The notes beneath the pieces were generated by a model. That model worked only from the letters and a program-made list of their open reading frames with translations. It was not told the origin of the DNA and did not search any database. The position numbers were made by a program, and so were the translations under genes. From JBFXDI01 sp050181295 (GTDB lineage: Bacteria > Pseudomonadota > Alphaproteobacteria > Rhizobiales > Aestuariivirgaceae), in the NCBI GenBank assembly GCA_050181295.1, contig JBFXDI010000170.1, positions 1 to 7,580 of the forward strand: a stretch of DNA of 7,580 bases, written 5' to 3'. Shown here piece by piece: positions 1-6,092 of the stretch. Position 1 is the stretch's first letter, and each line of letters starts with the position of its first letter.

Positions 1-984
1 CTGCTGCTCGAAGAGTTCTGGTCCCAGCTGGATCTCGATGTCGGGCCATGGCTCTTTGCCATCCCCACGCGCGAACAGCACGCCGGAATAGTTCCAGGGA
101 TCACGTTTCTCGAGCGGGCGGTTCGCGGAAAAATTCACGCCGCAGGCCGGGTGGTCGAGCAGATGCCCGCCGACGCCCGGAAGGTTCTGGCGGACGGAGA
201 TGCTGAACTCCTGCAGATGGTCGGCGGGGCCGATGCCCGAATGCATGAGAAGCCGTGGCGTGTCGATCGCGCCGGCGCACAGGACAACCTCGCTCCGGGC
301 CCGAAACGCGCCGCGGTTGGTCTTGACGCCGATTGCTTCGTTGCCGAAGCCGAGCAGCACCCTTTCCGCCTCGGTGTCGGTGAACACGGCGAGATTCCGG
401 GGCAATGCCGCAGGCGGATGGAGATAGACAACCGAAGAGGATTGCCGCTGTGTCCCGATCTTGCTCAGCCGATAGTGCCCGATCCCTTCGCCGAAAGGCT
501 TTGAGAAGTCGATGTCCGGAAAGCCCAACTCCTCTGCCGCGCGCAGGAGCACGGTATGCGACTGGCTGTCAGGCCGTTCGGTTTCGACCCGCACTCTTTC
601 CTCGACCGCGTTGAAGCAGGAACGGACTGTCTCCGGTCCCCAGCCCGAGGCGCCCGCCGCTTCCCAGCCCTTGAAGTCGCTGTCGGGCGGGCGGAACCAG
701 ATGCATGTGTTGTGCGAAGTGCAGCCGCCGAGCACGCGGCTGATCGGGTAGGTGAAGCGCTTATTGCCGATCTTGGGCGGCACGATAGGGATGCGGCGGG
801 AGAGGGGGCCGTCCACGACCTCCTTGTGGCGGCGGAAGTCCAGGACTTCGGGCCGGTTCTCATCGCTCGGCCCTTGCTCCAGGAGCGCGATCTGGAAACG
901 GGTCTGCTCTGCCAGGGTCCGTGCCAGCACGGCGCCGGCACCTCCGCCGCCCACGATCAGATAGTCGAACTCGCGGGTCTCCAT
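1..984 (-). CDS. GMC-family FAD-dependent alcohol/choline dehydrogenase-like oxidoreductase (3' end outside window)
   Basis: This is the N-terminal 328 residues of a glucose-methanol-choline (GMC) flavoenzyme. The family oxidises alcohols such as choline, polyethylene glycol or hydroxy acids using bound FAD. Seen in the sequence: a dinucleotide-binding glycine stretch YLIVGGGGAGAV (residues 8-19), the FAD-loop motif SRVLGGCTSHNT (about 82-93, GMC signature 1 region), GMC signature 2 as GAIDTPRLLMHSGIG (238-252), and LPGVGGHLLDHP (268-279), the usual 'VGxxLxDHP' motif. Family members are usually 500-560 residues, so about 200 residues including the catalytic His/Asn region are missing; they lie beyond position 1. 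The ATG at 984 is the only start just before the FAD motif. It lies 7 bases after the stop of the upstream flavoprotein gene, so the two are almost certainly cotranscribed and probably translationally coupled, as no strong Shine-Dalgarno is visible. Family assignment is firm; the substrate is unknown. Choline, 3-hydroxypropionate (DddA-type) and aryl or sugar alcohols are all possible. Confidence 0.93.
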   Translation of the reverse strand, partial: METREFDYLIVGGGGAGAVLARTLAEQTRFQIALLEQGPSDENRPEVLDFRRHKEVVDGPLSRRIPIVPPKIGNKRFTYPISRVLGGCTSHNTCIWFRPPDSDFKGWEAAGASGWGPETVRSCFNAVEERVRVETERPDSQSHTVLLRAAEELGFPDIDFSKPFGEGIGHYRLSKIGTQRQSSSVVYLHPPAALPRNLAVFTDTEAERVLLGFGNEAIGVKTNRGAFRARSEVVLCAGAIDTPRLLMHSGIGPADHLQEFSISVRQNLPGVGGHLLDHPACGVNFSANRPLEKRDPWNYSGVLFARGDGKEPWPDIEIQLGPELFEQQ

Positions 985-991
985 GGGGGGC

Positions 992-2611
992 TCAAGCCCC
1001 GGTCCGGGTCGTGTCGCGTGCACCCCTGAAGCGGCGCAGCACCACCCGTGCGGCGTTGTGGCCGGGAACGCCCGTGACGCCGCCGCCCGGATGCGTGGAA
1101 GCCCCGCAGAGATAGAGGTCGGTGATCGGCGTCTTGTAGTTGGCGAAGTGCGGCGCGGGCCTGCGGAAGAAGAGCTGATCAAGGCTGATGTCGCCATGGT
1201 GCGGATGCCCGCCCGGCAATCCGAAGATGCGCTCGAAGTCGCCCGGCAGCAGAACCTGTTTGTGGAGGATGGCGTTGGAGAAGCCCGGTGCGTGCTCCGA
1301 AAGTGTTTCCTTGACGATCTCGAACAGCGACTCTTCGGTGGCCTCCTCGCGGCCCGCCCTCGGCTCGGATGGGACATGTCCGCCATAGATGCTGAGGATG
1401 TGCTTTCCTTGAGGTGCAAGGTCCGGATCGACGACAGTCGGCGAAAGCACGGTCAGGTAGGGCCGGCGCGAGATATGGCCCTGCCGCATCTCGTCATAGG
1501 CGCGCTCCATGTAGTCGATACTCGGCGCGATGCGCACCTGGCCCGGATAGTCGAACCCCAGTCGGGATGTGTCGACGTTCCGGTAGGTCGGCAGCTGGTC
1601 GACCGCGAGATGGATCTTGAAGGACGTCGTGGTGGCGCGGATTCCTCGGATGTGGTCGGCGAATTGTTGCGGCAGCGAGCTCGGTTCCACAAGCTTCAGC
1701 ATCGTCGTCTTGGCGTCGGCGTTCGAAATCACGACCTTCGCCCGGATCTCCTCGCCGCTCTTCAGCGCTACGCCCTCGGCACGCCCGTCGCGTACGACGA
1801 TCGACGACACCTCGGCATCGGGGCGCACCTTGAGCCCGAACCGCTGTCCCGAAAGCGCGATGGCACCGGAGATCGAGCCCATGCCACCGCGCACGAGCCC
1901 CGTGCCGCCGGCTGGCGTGTCGTTGTCCCTGAGATAGGCGCGCAGCAGGAAATAGGCGGTGCCCGGCGTACGGATGGACACACTTTGGCCGGCAGCGCCT
2001 GCTGGGTAGTAGCCAAGAACCACCTTGACCGCGTCGGACTCGAACCAGCGCGACAGGTAGTCGTAGGCGCTCATGGTCATGAGGTCGTAGAGGTCGTAGA
2101 ACCTGCCCCCGATGTCGCGGAAGCGCCAGGCGAAGGCGAGCAGATCCTTGAGGTCGGAGAGCTTCCGGGAGCCCGGATCGGGGGGTATCTCCCACATCAG
2201 CCGCTGCATGATGGGACCGACGCGCCTCAGGTGCTCGCAATAGCGCGGATAAGCCTCCGCGTCCTTCTTGGAGAACTTTGCGAACTCGGCACAGAGCTTG
2301 TCCATCTCCGACCATCCGACGAGATGGCGCTCATCGGCGAGTTGGTGAACCAGGGGCGGTGGCTTGAGGATCTCGAACCCGAACTTCTGCAGCTCCAGGT
2401 CCATGATCACCTTGGGCTGCATCAGCCCCATCATGTGCGCTGCGGTACTGACCTTGAAGCCGCCCCACAGATCCTCCGTCACGGCAGCGCCGCCGATCAG
2501 CGGTCTTCGTTCGAGCACACAGACGCTCAGACCTGCCTTGGCAAGATAGGTCCCGCAGACGAGGCCGTTGTGGCCCGCGCCCACGATCACCGCATCGTAG
2601 CTGTTGGTCAC
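992..2611 (-). CDS. Phytoene-desaturase/PYROXD2-like FAD-dependent oxidoreductase
   Basis: A 539-residue flavoprotein of the CrtI/PYROXD2-like amine-oxidase superfamily ('NAD(P)/FAD-dependent oxidoreductase', COG1233 type). Seen: an N-terminal Rossmann motif GAGHNG (residues 11-16) ending in an acidic residue in SVCVLER (E34), which binds the FAD ribose, followed by RRPLIGGAA. The C-terminal FAD motif LYLCGASTHPGGGVTGVPG starts near residue 499 and is diagnostic of this family. Length fits the family (about 500-550). Despite the name, bacterial members outside carotenoid clusters are mostly uncharacterised; no crtB or crtE is nearby, so carotenoid synthesis is unlikely. The operon context with a methyltransferase, an SDR and a GMC enzyme suggests oxidation of a small catabolic intermediate (inference). 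The start chosen is GTG at 2611, giving MTNSYDAVIVGAG, a typical family beginning. An in-frame GTG at 2635 would add 8 residues and overlap the SDR stop codon. The open frame continues far upstream, antisense-like through the SDR gene, but that part is not protein-like. Confidence 0.92.
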   Translation of the reverse strand: MTNSYDAVIVGAGHNGLVCGTYLAKAGLSVCVLERRPLIGGAAVTEDLWGGFKVSTAAHMMGLMQPKVIMDLELQKFGFEILKPPPLVHQLADERHLVGWSEMDKLCAEFAKFSKKDAEAYPRYCEHLRRVGPIMQRLMWEIPPDPGSRKLSDLKDLLAFAWRFRDIGGRFYDLYDLMTMSAYDYLSRWFESDAVKVVLGYYPAGAAGQSVSIRTPGTAYFLLRAYLRDNDTPAGGTGLVRGGMGSISGAIALSGQRFGLKVRPDAEVSSIVVRDGRAEGVALKSGEEIRAKVVISNADAKTTMLKLVEPSSLPQQFADHIRGIRATTTSFKIHLAVDQLPTYRNVDTSRLGFDYPGQVRIAPSIDYMERAYDEMRQGHISRRPYLTVLSPTVVDPDLAPQGKHILSIYGGHVPSEPRAGREEATEESLFEIVKETLSEHAPGFSNAILHKQVLLPGDFERIFGLPGGHPHHGDISLDQLFFRRPAPHFANYKTPITDLYLCGASTHPGGGVTGVPGHNAARVVLRRFRGARDTTRTGA

Positions 2612-2631
2612 GAGAGGAACTGTTCCATCCC

Positions 2632-3432
2632 TCACTTGCGGCGGGTTTCGTCGAAGGCGGTCGGCTGACCCGTGCGGGCCGTGAGGCCGCCGTCGGCCAC
2701 CAGCGAGGCGCCCGTCACGAAGGAGGCTTCCTCCGAGGCGAGGAACAGGATGGCCGCCGCCAGCTCCTCCGGGCTCCCCATGCGGCCGATGGCGCAGGCC
2801 CGGTTGTATTTCTCGATGAGTTCCTTCGGGAGCTGCCCGATCATGCGCTTCGACATGGTGGGCCCGGGACAGATGGCATTGACGCGGATACCGTGCTGGC
2901 CTTCTTCCCAGGCAAGGGACTGGGTCAGCGCGATGATGCCGGATTTGACGGAGTTGTAGGCGGCCCAGCCCGGATCGCCGCGCAAACCCGAGATCGAGGC
3001 CATATTGACGATGCTCCCGTTGCCCTGCGTCCGCATGGTCGGCAGCACCGAGCGGCAGGCGATGAGCGTGCTGCGGATATTGAGCTTGTAAAGCCGGTCC
3101 CAGATGGCGAGGTCCATGTCGCCGATGAGTCCCGGCGCGCTTCCGCCCGCGATGTTGATCAGAACGTCCACCCGGCCGGCCTTGCCGATAGCCGTGGCGA
3201 TGGCGGCTTTCAACTCCTCCTCGTCCATGACATCGGCACGCATGGCCTCGACGGCGGCCCCGCTGGAGGAAAGGCGCTTGGCCAACGCCTTCGCGACGTC
3301 TTCCTTGATATCGAGCGCGAAGACACGGGCGCCTTCCGCCGCCAGCCGTTCCACCGAAGCCGCGCCCATGCCGTCGGCGCCGCCCGATACGATGGCCACC
3401 TTGCCTTGGAAGCGGGTCGTCGCGGTGCTCAT
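2632..3432 (-). CDS. Classical short-chain dehydrogenase/reductase (SDR), NAD-preferring
   Basis: A 266-residue classical SDR that interconverts an alcohol and a ketone. Seen: a cofactor glycine motif SGGADGMG (residues 16-23; the usual Thr of TGxxxGxG is Ser), an acidic D41 at the end of beta-2 that favours NAD(H) over NADP(H), NIAG (93-96) in place of NNAG, catalytic N118, S146, Y159 and K163 (YNSVK), and the downstream CPGP motif with a C-terminal SFVTGASLVADGGL. All four catalytic residues are present, so it should be active. Length is normal for the family (about 250-270). The ATG at 3432 gives the expected short lead into beta-1, with a weak GGA six bases upstream. It is the second gene of the operon, 23 bases after the methyltransferase paralog A stop and 20 bases before the flavoprotein start. 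The substrate is not deducible; it probably handles a hydroxy or keto intermediate made by its operon partners (inference). Confidence 0.95.
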   Translation of the reverse strand: MSTATTRFQGKVAIVSGGADGMGAASVERLAAEGARVFALDIKEDVAKALAKRLSSSGAAVEAMRADVMDEEELKAAIATAIGKAGRVDVLINIAGGSAPGLIGDMDLAIWDRLYKLNIRSTLIACRSVLPTMRTQGNGSIVNMASISGLRGDPGWAAYNSVKSGIIALTQSLAWEEGQHGIRVNAICPGPTMSKRMIGQLPKELIEKYNRACAIGRMGSPEELAAAILFLASEEASFVTGASLVADGGLTARTGQPTAFDETRRK

Positions 3433-3455
3433 GGATTATCCGTTCGTTCTGGATG

Positions 3456-4643
3456 CTAGACTTTTGAAAGCTTGCGCTCGGGATCGAGGAAGGGCATGGG
3501 CGAAACCCGCGCGGGAGTGGATCGCTCGCCCGTCTCGACATACAGTGCTTGACCTGTGGTGGCGGCGCTCCGATCCAGCATGGCGATCGCGATGCTTTTG
3601 CCCAGAGTCGGCGAGAGAACGGCGCTCGTGATCTCGCCCACCGTTTTTCCGTCCAGTAGCACACGATCACCCTTGAGGGCCGCTTCCTTTCCCTCGAGCG
3701 TGAGTCCGGCAAGCCGCGTTGCGGGATCGTGCGCCTCGGGCCGGCTCAGCGTCTCGCGTCCGTGGAAGAAGCCCTTCTTCATGTTGAGCATCCAGCCGAG
3801 CCCGACCTGATAGGGCGTGTGGTGCCAGTCGAAGTCGGTGCTGAAGTCGATAAGCCCGGCCTCCACGCGCCGGAGATCCATGACGCCGCTGCCGCCGAGC
3901 GTTCCGCCAGCGCGCTTGCAGGCTTCCCACAGGCCGCCGAACATCGCCTGGCCCTTGTCGCAGTCGACATAGACCTCGTAGCCAAGTTCCGCCGTGTAGC
4001 CGGTGCGGGTGACAACGGCCGGCACGCCGCAGACCGTGGCCTCCAGCATGTGATAGAAGGGCAGGCTCGCGATGTCTCCGTCCGAGACGGCCTGCAGGAT
4101 TTCGCGCGACTTCGGTCCCTGCAGGCTGGCTATGTGTGTGCGTTCGAGACGGCTGCGGACCGTGACATTGCGGCCGATCGAGTTGCCGTAGATCCACTGC
4201 TCGGCGTTGCCGAGCCCACCGACCCACCAGAATTTCTTGGCGCTGAAGCGGACGACTACCGCGTCCTCGACGATGCCGCCATAGTCGTAGCACATGATGG
4301 CATAGAGGCATTCGCCGTCCTTCACGCGGTTGAGATCGCGCGTCACCAGCGTATTCAGGAATGGCAGTGCATCTGGCCCAGTGACCTCGGTGATCTCCTC
4401 GCCCGTCACGTCGAAGAGGGCAGCAGCCTTGCGCATTGTCCAGTACTCGTCGAGAAGGTTCTCCAGATAGTAGGGCTTGAGGAAAGTGTTGTGGACCTTC
4501 AGCAGCTTCGCCTTGCTGCCGATCACCGAATGGGACGATGTTTGCCGGATGCCGCGCCGGAAGCGAATGTCGCCCTTTGCATAGGGAGGAACGCCGATCG
4601 ACGTGTGGATCGTCTGTTCCCGTACGGTCGGGTTGTCGCGCAT
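3456..4643 (-). CDS. GcvT/DmdA-like THF-dependent methyltransferase (demethylase), paralog A
   Basis: A 395-residue stand-alone aminomethyltransferase-superfamily protein. Family members transfer a one-carbon unit from a methylated amine, sulfonium or ether to tetrahydrofolate (GcvT, DmdA, LigM, dimethylglycine and sarcosine oxidases). Seen, and aligned from memory with GcvT: MRKAAALFDVTGEE (70-83), YGGIVED (121-127) in which D127 matches the catalytic Asp (Asp96 in Thermotoga GcvT), SLQGPKSREIL (173-183), VTRTGYTAELGYEVYVD (211-227, folate-site region), VGLGWM (280-285), and a C-terminal barrel with GEITSAVLSPTLGKSIAIA (336-354). The N-terminal part (IRFRRG, then HNTFLKP and EYW) is more like the DmdA clade than like true GcvT. 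No gcvH, gcvP or lpd is present, so a glycine-cleavage role is unlikely. The ATG at 4643 has a strong Shine-Dalgarno. It is the first gene of the four-gene minus-strand operon and is head to head with paralog B. The substrate is unknown; dimethylsulfoniopropionate, betaine-derived amines and methoxy compounds are all possible. Confidence 0.9.
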   Translation of the reverse strand: MRDNPTVREQTIHTSIGVPPYAKGDIRFRRGIRQTSSHSVIGSKAKLLKVHNTFLKPYYLENLLDEYWTMRKAAALFDVTGEEITEVTGPDALPFLNTLVTRDLNRVKDGECLYAIMCYDYGGIVEDAVVVRFSAKKFWWVGGLGNAEQWIYGNSIGRNVTVRSRLERTHIASLQGPKSREILQAVSDGDIASLPFYHMLEATVCGVPAVVTRTGYTAELGYEVYVDCDKGQAMFGGLWEACKRAGGTLGGSGVMDLRRVEAGLIDFSTDFDWHHTPYQVGLGWMLNMKKGFFHGRETLSRPEAHDPATRLAGLTLEGKEAALKGDRVLLDGKTVGEITSAVLSPTLGKSIAIAMLDRSAATTGQALYVETGERSTPARVSPMPFLDPERKLSKV

Positions 4644-4648
4644 GTCGA

Positions 4649-4654
4649 CTTCCT
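4649..4654 (-). promoter_or_regulatory. Shine-Dalgarno site of paralog A
   Basis: On the minus strand AGGAAG lies five bases before the ATG at 4643. It is the clearest ribosome-binding site in the window and fixes the start of paralog A. It also indicates that the operon's first gene is well translated. Confidence 0.75.
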
Positions 4655-4683
4655 GCCGGAACTACGCTGGCGTGTTCCGAATA

Positions 4684-4689
4684 ATGATA
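4684..4689 (-). promoter_or_regulatory. Possible -10 box (TATCAT) for the minus-strand operon
   Basis: The minus strand reads TATCAT, five of six matches to the sigma-70 -10 consensus, about 40 bases upstream of the paralog A start codon. No good -35 box sits 16-18 bases upstream of it, so it could be chance in an AT-richer stretch or an activator-dependent promoter. Confidence 0.3.
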
Positions 4690-4703
4690 CTACGATGTGG
4701 ATA

Positions 4704-4709
4704 TTGACA
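4704..4709 (+). promoter_or_regulatory. Possible -35 box (TTGACA) for paralog B
   Basis: A perfect TTGACA lies in the divergent region on the plus strand. At 17-18 base spacing the -10 position reads about GAGCAT, only three of six matches, which is poor but not unusual in high-GC alphaproteobacteria. The predicted leader to the ATG at 4849 would be about 110 bases. It overlaps the inverted repeat at 4707-4717, so a repressor bound there would block it. Confidence 0.35.
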
Positions 4710-4717
4710 CGACGTGT
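4707..4717. promoter_or_regulatory. Candidate operator: inverted repeat ACACG-A-CGTGT
   Basis: A perfect 5-base inverted repeat with a one-base centre, sitting inside the divergent promoter region and overlapping the TTGACA by three bases. Its position suits a shared operator for both transcription units, perhaps for the IclR-type regulator encoded at the right edge. The arms are short, so chance cannot be excluded. Confidence 0.3.
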
Positions 4718-4838
4718 GACGCAATGCGAGCATTTTTCGGCTGGGAGAGTGCCTTTCCAGGCAAAGACGTTCGGTTCTGCACACACCAGGCTCTTCCGGC
4801 CGGCCCGGGCTTTGGAAGGCTCAAGCACACGAGGATAC

Positions 4839-4845
4839 GGGGTGA
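4839..4845 (+). promoter_or_regulatory. Shine-Dalgarno site of paralog B
   Basis: GGGGTGA lies three bases before the ATG at 4849 and partly matches the anti-Shine-Dalgarno sequence. An additional GAGG lies further upstream at 4831-4834. It supports ATG 4849 as the start of paralog B. Confidence 0.5.
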
Positions 4846-4848
4846 ACG

Positions 4849-6042
4849 ATGCAGAGTCGTCGCGACAAGCGTTTTGAGCGTACGGAGTTCGCTAGCGTCA
4901 CTGGCGCTCCGCCTTACGCCCGAACGGGCATTCGCTCCCGCAGCGGCTTGAAGCGCACGGCGTTCTTCCCGACCATCAACCAGTTCGCGACCGACTACAA
5001 GCTGCACAACACCTATCTGAAGCCGGATTTCATCACGAGCCCGATCGAGGAATACTGGGGCATGCGCAAGGTCGCAGGGCTCTGGGATGTAACCGGGGAA
5101 GAGATCATCGAGATCAAGGGGTCCGACGCCGAGGCGCTGCTCGATGACCTCATGCCGCGCGACGTGCGCAAGATGCGCGATGGCCACTGCTACTATTCGG
5201 TCCTCTGCCATGATCATGGCGGCATCGTCGAGGACGGCGTGCTCGCCCGCTTCGGCAGGAAGCTGTTCTGGTGGATCGGCGGGCCCGGCAATTCCGAGGA
5301 ATGGCTGTACGCCAATGCGCAGGGGCGCGACGTCGAGATCGCGAGCTACAACGACCGCATGCACGTCGCGAGCTTGCAGGGTCCGAAGTCGCGCGAGATC
5401 CTCCAGAAGGTTTGCGAAGCCGATCTGTCGAAGGTCCCGTTCTATGGACTGTTCCAGAGCAGGGTCTGCGGCGTTCCCGTGACGGTGACGCGGACGGGCT
5501 ACACGGCCGAACTCGGCTTCGACATCTATGTGGACGTGGAGCGGGGCGCGACGTTCTTCGCCGACCTCTGGGAGACCTCGAAGGCGGAAGGCGCGGCGCT
5601 CTGCGGCAGCAAGGCGCTTGGTATCAGGCGCGTCGAGGCGGCCATCGTCAATTTCGGCCAGGATTTTGACTGGCAGCACACGCCAGTCGAGATCGGCCTC
5701 GGCTGGATGATCAGCGAGACGAAGCGGCCCTATCGCGCGCAGAAGGCGCTGATGGCGGCGAAGGCCAGGCCTCCGAAGCGCCGGCTCGTGGGGTTCCATA
5801 TCGTGGGCGAGGAGGTTCCACTGATCGGCGATCTGGTGCTGGCAGGTGGCAGGGAGGCCGGTGTCGTCACCTCCGCGACCGGTTCCCCGAGTCTCGGCTA
5901 TCCGATTGCCATTGGCTTCATCGATGATATGGCCTCCAAGGTGGGAACGAAGGTCGAGATCGACTGTGGCGACCATCGCCTCGGCGGCGAGGTGGTGAGC
6001 ATGCCGTTCTTCGACCCCGAGCGGAAGCTCTCGAAAGCTTGA
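4849..6042 (+). CDS. GcvT/DmdA-like THF-dependent methyltransferase (demethylase), paralog B
   Basis: A 397-residue relative of paralog A along its full length, read in the opposite direction from the same control region. Shared blocks include APPYAR...IRSRSG (20-33), LHNTYLKP (52-59), EEYWGMRKVAGLWDVTGEE (67-85), HGGIVED (123-129) with the catalytic-type D129, FWWIGGPGN, ASLQGPKSREIL, VTRTGYTAELGFDIYVD and the identical-style tail MPFFDPERKLSK. The folate-binding and catalytic positions seen in GcvT are kept, so it should be active. Like paralog A it resembles the DmdA clade at its N-terminus and lacks glycine-cleavage partners. Differences between the paralogs cluster in the pocket-lining second half (for example SGVMDLRRVEAG versus SKALGIRRVEAA), consistent with two related methylated substrates or two successive demethylations (inference). 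The gene is alone on its strand here and ends 50 bases from the convergent PLP-enzyme gene. GGGGTGA before ATG 4849 supports the start. Confidence 0.9.
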   Translation: MQSRRDKRFERTEFASVTGAPPYARTGIRSRSGLKRTAFFPTINQFATDYKLHNTYLKPDFITSPIEEYWGMRKVAGLWDVTGEEIIEIKGSDAEALLDDLMPRDVRKMRDGHCYYSVLCHDHGGIVEDGVLARFGRKLFWWIGGPGNSEEWLYANAQGRDVEIASYNDRMHVASLQGPKSREILQKVCEADLSKVPFYGLFQSRVCGVPVTVTRTGYTAELGFDIYVDVERGATFFADLWETSKAEGAALCGSKALGIRRVEAAIVNFGQDFDWQHTPVEIGLGWMISETKRPYRAQKALMAAKARPPKRRLVGFHIVGEEVPLIGDLVLAGGREAGVVTSATGSPSLGYPIAIGFIDDMASKVGTKVEIDCGDHRLGGEVVSMPFFDPERKLSKA

Positions 6043-6069
6043 TCCGAGATTCTTGCGAAACACACCAGC

Positions 6070-6090
6070 GAAGAGCCGCGCCGGCTTCTC
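6070..6090. terminator. Possible bidirectional hairpin between convergent genes
   Basis: Arms GAAGAGCCG and CGGCTTCTC flank a CGC loop, giving a 9-pair stem with one A-C mismatch and one G-U pair. It sits in the only gap between two convergent genes, where a shared terminator is expected. There is no proper T-run on either side; only TGTGTTT follows on the minus strand. It is therefore weak as an intrinsic terminator. Confidence 0.35.
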
Positions 6091-6092
6091 CG

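Larger units (their letters stand above)
4644..4848. promoter_or_regulatory. Divergent intergenic control region between the two methyltransferase paralogs
   Basis: These 205 bases hold no credible gene. They separate two outward-reading genes and should contain both promoters. The stretch around 4680-4735 is visibly richer in A and T than the flanking genes. It contains a plus-strand TTGACA, a minus-strand TATCAT and a short inverted repeat, annotated separately. The plus-strand leader between a possible start near 4740 and the ATG at 4849 can form small hairpins, TGCCT/AGGCA at 4750-4763 and CTTCC/GGAAG at 4793-4818, of unknown meaning. The neighbouring IclR-type gene is the obvious candidate regulator (inference). 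Confidence 0.7.

Noticed and set aside
2082..2099. Perfect 9-base tandem repeat AGGTCGTAG x2
   Set aside because: It lies inside the flavoprotein gene and encodes the Tyr-Asp-Leu repeat of its YDLYDL segment; no sign of a regulatory or mobile repeat.
983..2668. Plus-strand open frame of 561 codons
   Set aside because: It lies antisense to the flavoprotein gene, which has clear FAD motifs. The translation shows no family motif and is typical of a mirror frame in high-GC coding DNA.
2612..3712. Upstream extension of the flavoprotein reading frame to an ATG at 3712
   Set aside because: The frame is open but reads through the SDR gene in the wrong frame and gives Arg/Gly-rich nonsense. The FAD domain begins directly after GTG 2611.
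4735..4848. Possible glycine riboswitch in the leader of paralog B (contains GGGAGAG)
   Set aside because: The conserved core expected after the first stem (a CCGAAGG-type element and following purine-rich joins) is absent, and the hairpins visible are short.
3729..4877. Plus-strand open frame of 382 codons running through the divergent region
   Set aside because: Mirror frame of paralog A extended into the intergenic region; composition is antisense-like and it would overlap the real start of paralog B.
3456..6042. Long inverted duplication or mobile element bounded by the two paralogs
   Set aside because: Similarity is at the protein level, with substantial divergence in DNA. There are no terminal repeats, transposase or target duplications, so ancient gene duplication is sufficient.
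4690..6063. Minus-strand open frame of 457 codons
   Set aside because: It is antisense to paralog B and covers its whole length plus part of the control region. No recognisable motif; paralog B is the real gene.
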